From: an uncultured Clostridia bacterium
Lineage (GTDB): Bacteria; Bacillota; Clostridia; UBA1381; UMGS1253
NCBI GenBank assembly: GCA_934457145.1
Contig: CAKSHP010000035.1
Span: 1-14,925 of the forward strand
Length of the DNA stretch: 14,925 nt
Direction: 5' to 3'
The stretch's first letter is position 1; every line of letters starts with the position of its first letter. Shown here piece after piece: positions 14,920 through 14,925 of this stretch. The position numbers and the translations under genes are program-made. The notes below the pieces were generated by a model. That model did no database searches, was not told the DNA's origin, and saw only the letters and a list, made by a program, of their open reading frames with translations.

Positions 14920-14925
14920 CTAAAC

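Overview
The window looks like chromosomal DNA from a low-GC, spore-forming, anaerobic member of the Clostridia, possibly an Oscillospiraceae-type gut bacterium. The evidence is an alpha/beta-type small acid-soluble spore protein gene, a ferredoxin-linked 2-oxoacid oxidoreductase, the Asp23-FakA-RecG gene order typical of Firmicutes, and AGGAGG/AAAGG ribosome-binding sites. I see no tRNA, rRNA, CRISPR array, insertion sequence or phage gene. Assignments come from reading motifs by eye; no database search was possible.

Left half (1-6050, minus strand): a fermentation module. Reading along the minus strand, there is a Na+/solute symporter with its own sigma-A promoter, then iorA and iorB (indolepyruvate:ferredoxin oxidoreductase), a phenylacetate-CoA ligase (paaK) and a double-ACT-domain protein, ending at a strong hairpin. 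A further minus-strand gene starts just after the hairpin and runs off the left edge. Ior would turn aryl-pyruvates into aryl-acetyl-CoA and reduced ferredoxin, PaaK would interconvert the acid and the CoA ester, and the ACT protein may sense an amino acid. The symporter may carry a substrate or product.

Middle (6244-11705, plus strand): housekeeping genes. rmuC has its own promoter facing away from the symporter. It is followed by a promoter driving asp23/yloU, fakA/yloV and recG, a shortened version of the Bacillus yloU-yloV-recG neighbourhood. fakA appears to start on a non-canonical ATA or ATT codon.

Right part (11706-14925, plus strand): a probable spore-related group. It holds an SASP gene with a strong terminator, a 483-residue membrane protein, a DUF421/YetF protein and a DUF4363 protein. 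The membrane protein is the most unusual item here. It keeps the transmembrane skeleton of a Ca2+-type P-type ATPase, but it has lost the actuator and nucleotide-binding domains, the DKTGT, TGD and GDGxND motifs, and most ion-binding residues. The reading frame is intact, so it looks like a pseudoenzyme rather than a decaying gene. A consensus sigma-A promoter at the right edge drives a gene outside the window.
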